Source of the DNA: JADGGV01 sp035715725
Lineage (GTDB): Bacteria; Gemmatimonadota; Gemmatimonadetes; Longimicrobiales; RSA9
DNA: 23,758 bases
NCBI GenBank assembly: GCA_035715725.1
Contig: DASTKT010000089.1
Coordinates: 1 to 23,758, forward strand
Direction: 5' to 3'
Shown here piece after piece: positions 22,344-23,758 of the stretch (within the stretch, counting starts at the first letter, position 1; the number at the start of each line of letters is the position of its first letter). The position numbers and the translations under genes were made by a program. The notes below the pieces were generated by a model. That model saw nothing but the letters and a program-made list of their open reading frames with translations. It was not told the origin of the DNA and searched no databases.

Positions 22344-22844
22344 TCAGGGGACCGGCCGAGGGAACCAGCCCGGCCGGTCCGAGCCGGAGAGCCGCTCGTC
22401 CCGCTTGAGCTGCTCCCGCCGCAGCCGGTCGGCGAGCTTCCTCTGCCAGTCGGACAACAGCTTCCGCGCCGCCTTCCACGCGCGCTCGTCGTTCTTGCGG
22501 ATCTCCTCGCGCGTGCCGAACTCCGCCACCATCCGCCCGCGCCGCGTGGCCCAGCGCGGGCCCTCCGCGGCCTGCCCCTCCGCTTCCGCCAACCGCCGGA
22601 GCAGCGGCGCATTCCGGACCCGCAGCGAGTCCTGGATCACGCGCAGCCGCACCACCTGCGAGTCGGCGAGGACCAGCTCCTTCCGGTTCGCGAAGAGAAG
22701 CTCGATCGGATCCTGCGGAGCGTCCGCCGCGAGCCTCGCGGAGTCCGGCAGCGGCGAATCCTGCGCGCGCAGCACGGCCGGCAGCGTGAGCCCGAGCAGC
22801 AGCGCGAGCGGAAGCAAGAGGACGGAACTCGGACGCGCGGACAT
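22344..22844 (-). CDS. Small secreted protein, possibly Spy/CpxP-like
   Basis: The protein has 166 residues. A signal peptide ends at LRA|QD (about residue 27). The mature part is strongly helical and charged. PIELLFANRKELVLADSQVVRLRVIQDSLRVRNAPLLRRL (about 43-82) has the spacing of the LTxxQ-type helix found in Spy/CpxP periplasmic proteins, which sense envelope stress or metals. The tail is rich in Arg/Lys (DWQRKLADRLRREQLKRDERL). The family link is weak, and I would otherwise call it hypothetical. I chose the ATG at 22844 because GGAGG lies 5 bases upstream; another ATG at 22856 precedes that site. The frame open upstream through the repeats is spurious. It is convergent to the first GbsR-like gene and divergent from the second. 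Confidence 0.65.
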   Translation of the reverse strand: MSARPSSVLLLPLALLLGLTLPAVLRAQDSPLPDSARLAADAPQDPIELLFANRKELVLADSQVVRLRVIQDSLRVRNAPLLRRLAEAEGQAAEGPRWATRRGRMVAEFGTREEIRKNDERAWKAARKLLSDWQRKLADRLRREQLKRDERLSGSDRPGWFPRPVP

Positions 22845-22866
22845 CTGCGCCTCCATCGGAATCTTC

Positions 22867-22906
22867 GCGACGGCACCGGAACGAGCAGATATACTGGCAC
22901 CGTCGC
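22867..22906 (-). promoter_or_regulatory. Inverted repeat upstream of the secreted-protein gene
   Basis: GCGACGG (22867-22873) and CCGTCGC (22900-22906) form an inverted repeat. GGCACCG also occurs as a direct repeat, and the AT-rich TATATC -10-like box for the minus strand (22888-22893) lies in the loop. No good -35 was found. It could be an operator over the promoter of the gene starting at 22844. Confidence 0.35.
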
Positions 22907-22920
22907 GGCCGGGTTCCGCG

Positions 22921-23024
22921 CCCGGGTGGTGAGGCGCCCGACCCCCGGGACCACGAGGTCGACCTCGCGGAGCCACGCGCCCGCCCCCGCGGCGCCGACG
23001 CCCTCGACCCCGGGCGTCCACGCG
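22921..23024. other. GC-rich spacer before the 23-bp array
   Basis: No gene seen. A degenerate extra copy of the following 23-bp unit (CTCGACCCCGGGCGTCCACGCG) occupies about 23002-23024. Confidence 0.4.
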
Positions 23025-23161
23025 TTCGACCCCGCAGAAACCGTGCGTTCGACCCCGCAGAAACCGTGCGTTCGACCCGGGGGAAACCATGCGGTCGAGC
23101 CGGGCCAAACATGCGTTCGACCCCGGGGAAACCATGTGTTCGACCCGGGGGAAACCATGTG
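23025..23161. repeat. 23-bp tandem array, six units
   Basis: Six units begin at 23025, 23048, 23071, 23094 (22 bases), 23116 and 23139. A typical unit starts TTCGACCC, then has a G-rich middle, then GAAACC and ATGCG, ATGTG or GTGCG. Two subtypes alternate in blocks (CGCAG middle in units 1-2, GGGGG middle in 3, 5 and 6). A seventh unit begins at 23162 but breaks off into the inverted-repeat block. There are no unique spacers, so it is not a CRISPR. The period is not a multiple of three, so it is not a protein repeat. Confidence 0.9.
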
Positions 23162-23168
23162 TTCGACC

Positions 23169-23390
23169 CCCGAACCTGTGGCTCTGTCGGCGGGAAGTGT
23201 TGGTGCCCCCATCGAACCCCGCCGTCCCGTCACGGTCGCATCGGTTCGGCGTCGCCGCGCCACCTCCGGGCGGTACACCGCCGGCGCGGCGGGCGTCGCT
23301 CCCGCGCCGGCAGGAACGGGCGGTGGCGGCGCGCCGGCCATGGCGAGACCGGCCACCAACACTTCCCGCGGACAGAGCCACAGGTTCGGG
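23169..23390. mobile_element. 222-bp block with 37-bp terminal inverted repeats (MITE-like)
   Basis: The 37 bases at 23169-23205 (starting CCCGAACCTGTGGCTCTG) are the reverse complement of 23354-23390 with a single mismatch. The 148-base interior has no gene and no transposase, though it holds smaller complementary segments. No target-site duplication was found at the ends, so a transposition origin is unproven. Alternatives are a folding RNA/DNA structure or an inversion junction. It sits directly after the 23-bp array and before the 14-bp array. Confidence 0.6.
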
Positions 23391-23407
23391 AAAGTGTCGG
23401 GGAGCAG

Positions 23408-23561
23408 GCGGCGCCGTCGCCGAGCGGTCGCCGCCGAGATGCCGCCGCTGAGATGCCGCCACTGAGATGCCGCCGTCGAGGCGCCGCCGCCGAGTCGTCG
23501 CCAGCGAGCCGTCGCCGCCGAGACGTCGCCGCCGACACGTCGCCGCCGACACGTCGCCGTG
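23408..23561. repeat. 14-bp tandem array, eleven units
   Basis: Eleven consecutive 14-base units follow the consensus GAGAYGTCGCCGCC, for example GAGATGCCGCCGCT at 23436-23449 and GACACGTCGCCGCC at 23534-23547. Neighbouring units are most alike (three GAGATG units, then GAGACG and two GACACG), as in growth by local duplication. It ends 46 bases before the -35 box of the second GbsR-like gene. Fourteen is not a multiple of three, so long frames across it are not real. Confidence 0.92.
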
Positions 23562-23599
23562 GCCGAACGTCGGTCGCTGGGGCGCGTTGTGCTCTGATC

Positions 23600-23635
23600 G
23601 TACAGCATTGACTTTATGTACTGAACGATTAGATT
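23600..23635 (+). promoter_or_regulatory. Promoter with overlapping inverted repeat for the second GbsR-like gene
   Basis: TTGACT (23608-23613) and TAGATT (23630-23635) lie 16 bases apart in a short AT-rich island, unlike the surrounding DNA. GTACA (23600-23604) and TGTAC (23617-23621) form an inverted repeat that encloses the -35 box, a natural operator for autorepression. The predicted start is near 23642, 27 bases before the ATG at 23669. Confidence 0.6.
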
Positions 23636-23668
23636 TCGCGGCACGGAGTGCGATGCGGAGGCAACGCA

Positions 23669-23758
23669 ATGCAGGATAAGAGGATGGATCTGCTCGAGCG
23701 CATGGGGCAGGACTTCGAGCGGGAGGGGTTGCCGCGGATCGCGGGGAAGGTGATCGGA
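23669..23758 (+). CDS. GbsR/MarR-type regulator, 5' end only (cut by window edge)
   Basis: The first 30 codons are present and the frame runs off the window. LLERMGQDFEREGLPRIAGKVIG aligns with the start of the regulator at 21754 (EKMGRYFEADGIPRIGGRLYG), sharing MG, F, E, G, PRI, G and G, so it is a second member of the same family. The ATG at 23669 has GGAGG at 23657-23661 with 7-base spacing, and a promoter with an inverted repeat precedes it. The DNA-binding helix lies outside the window. What it controls is probably to the right. Confidence 0.75.
   Translation, partial: MQDKRMDLLERMGQDFEREGLPRIAGKVIG

Noticed and set aside
23025..23161. Possible CRISPR array
   Set aside because: Units are directly adjacent with a 23-bp period and no unique spacers, and no cas gene is present.
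22845..23669. N-terminal extension of about 275 residues on the minus-strand secreted protein
   Set aside because: It runs through the non-coding arrays, and a GGAGG site plus signal peptide start at 22844.

Overview
The window is strongly GC-rich DNA, with third codon positions almost always G or C. It most likely comes from a diderm soil-type bacterium. The evidence is an Omp85/BamA-type outer-membrane protein with a C-terminal Phe and several signal peptides ending Ala-X-Ala before Gln (AGA|Q, ARA|Q, LRA|Q). That signal-peptide style and the gene mix resemble Gemmatimonadota, but this is an inference from style and not a marker-gene assignment. I saw no rRNA, tRNA, CRISPR array or intact insertion sequence.

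Layout: (1) 1-2715 is accessory-looking: a TPMT-like methyltransferase, a 527-bp gap with a long palindrome, a small secreted protein, a fragment resembling the C-terminal domain of serine hydrolases, and a DUF4019 protein. (2) 2779-4986 holds a methyltransferase divergent from an isochorismatase-fold protein that lacks the usual catalytic Cys, a gap bounded by inverted repeats, and a stand-alone response-regulator receiver. (3) 5290-9003 is a same-strand run: MaoC-like hydratase, FetA-like ATPase, FAD monooxygenase and FetB-like permease. The two halves of the putative FetAB transporter are split by the monooxygenase, and fetB overlaps the monooxygenase stop. (4) 9034-11960 holds a promoter, a DesVI/TylM1-like methyltransferase, a DoxX-like membrane protein, a Cys-rich secreted protein with its own promoter, and a 74-codon remnant of an AAA-type ATPase. 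(5) 12238-16703 holds an alpha/beta hydrolase on the minus strand, a 905-bp gap, then a plus-strand series: PhnB-like VOC protein, ankyrin protein, a probable intrinsic terminator, DUF1697 and a HAD hydrolase. (6) 16788-18974 is the Omp85 protein on the minus strand. (7) 19222-21150 is a promoter, a 15-codon leader ORF, a DUF3311 small membrane protein and a sodium:solute symporter. The leader ORF, DUF3311 and symporter are stop-start overlapped in series (ATGA, GTGA).

The most unusual part is 21150-23758. Two GbsR/MarR-type regulator genes (the second cut by the window edge) flank a convergent/divergent small secreted protein. Each regulator has long short-period tandem arrays ending just upstream of its promoter. 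The first is preceded by 29 octamers that give way to 10-mers and then pentamers. The second is preceded by a 23-bp array, a 222-bp block bounded by 37-bp inverted repeats, and eleven 14-bp units. This repeated architecture is the best candidate here for an undescribed, possibly length-variable regulatory arrangement. The link between repeats and regulation is inference.
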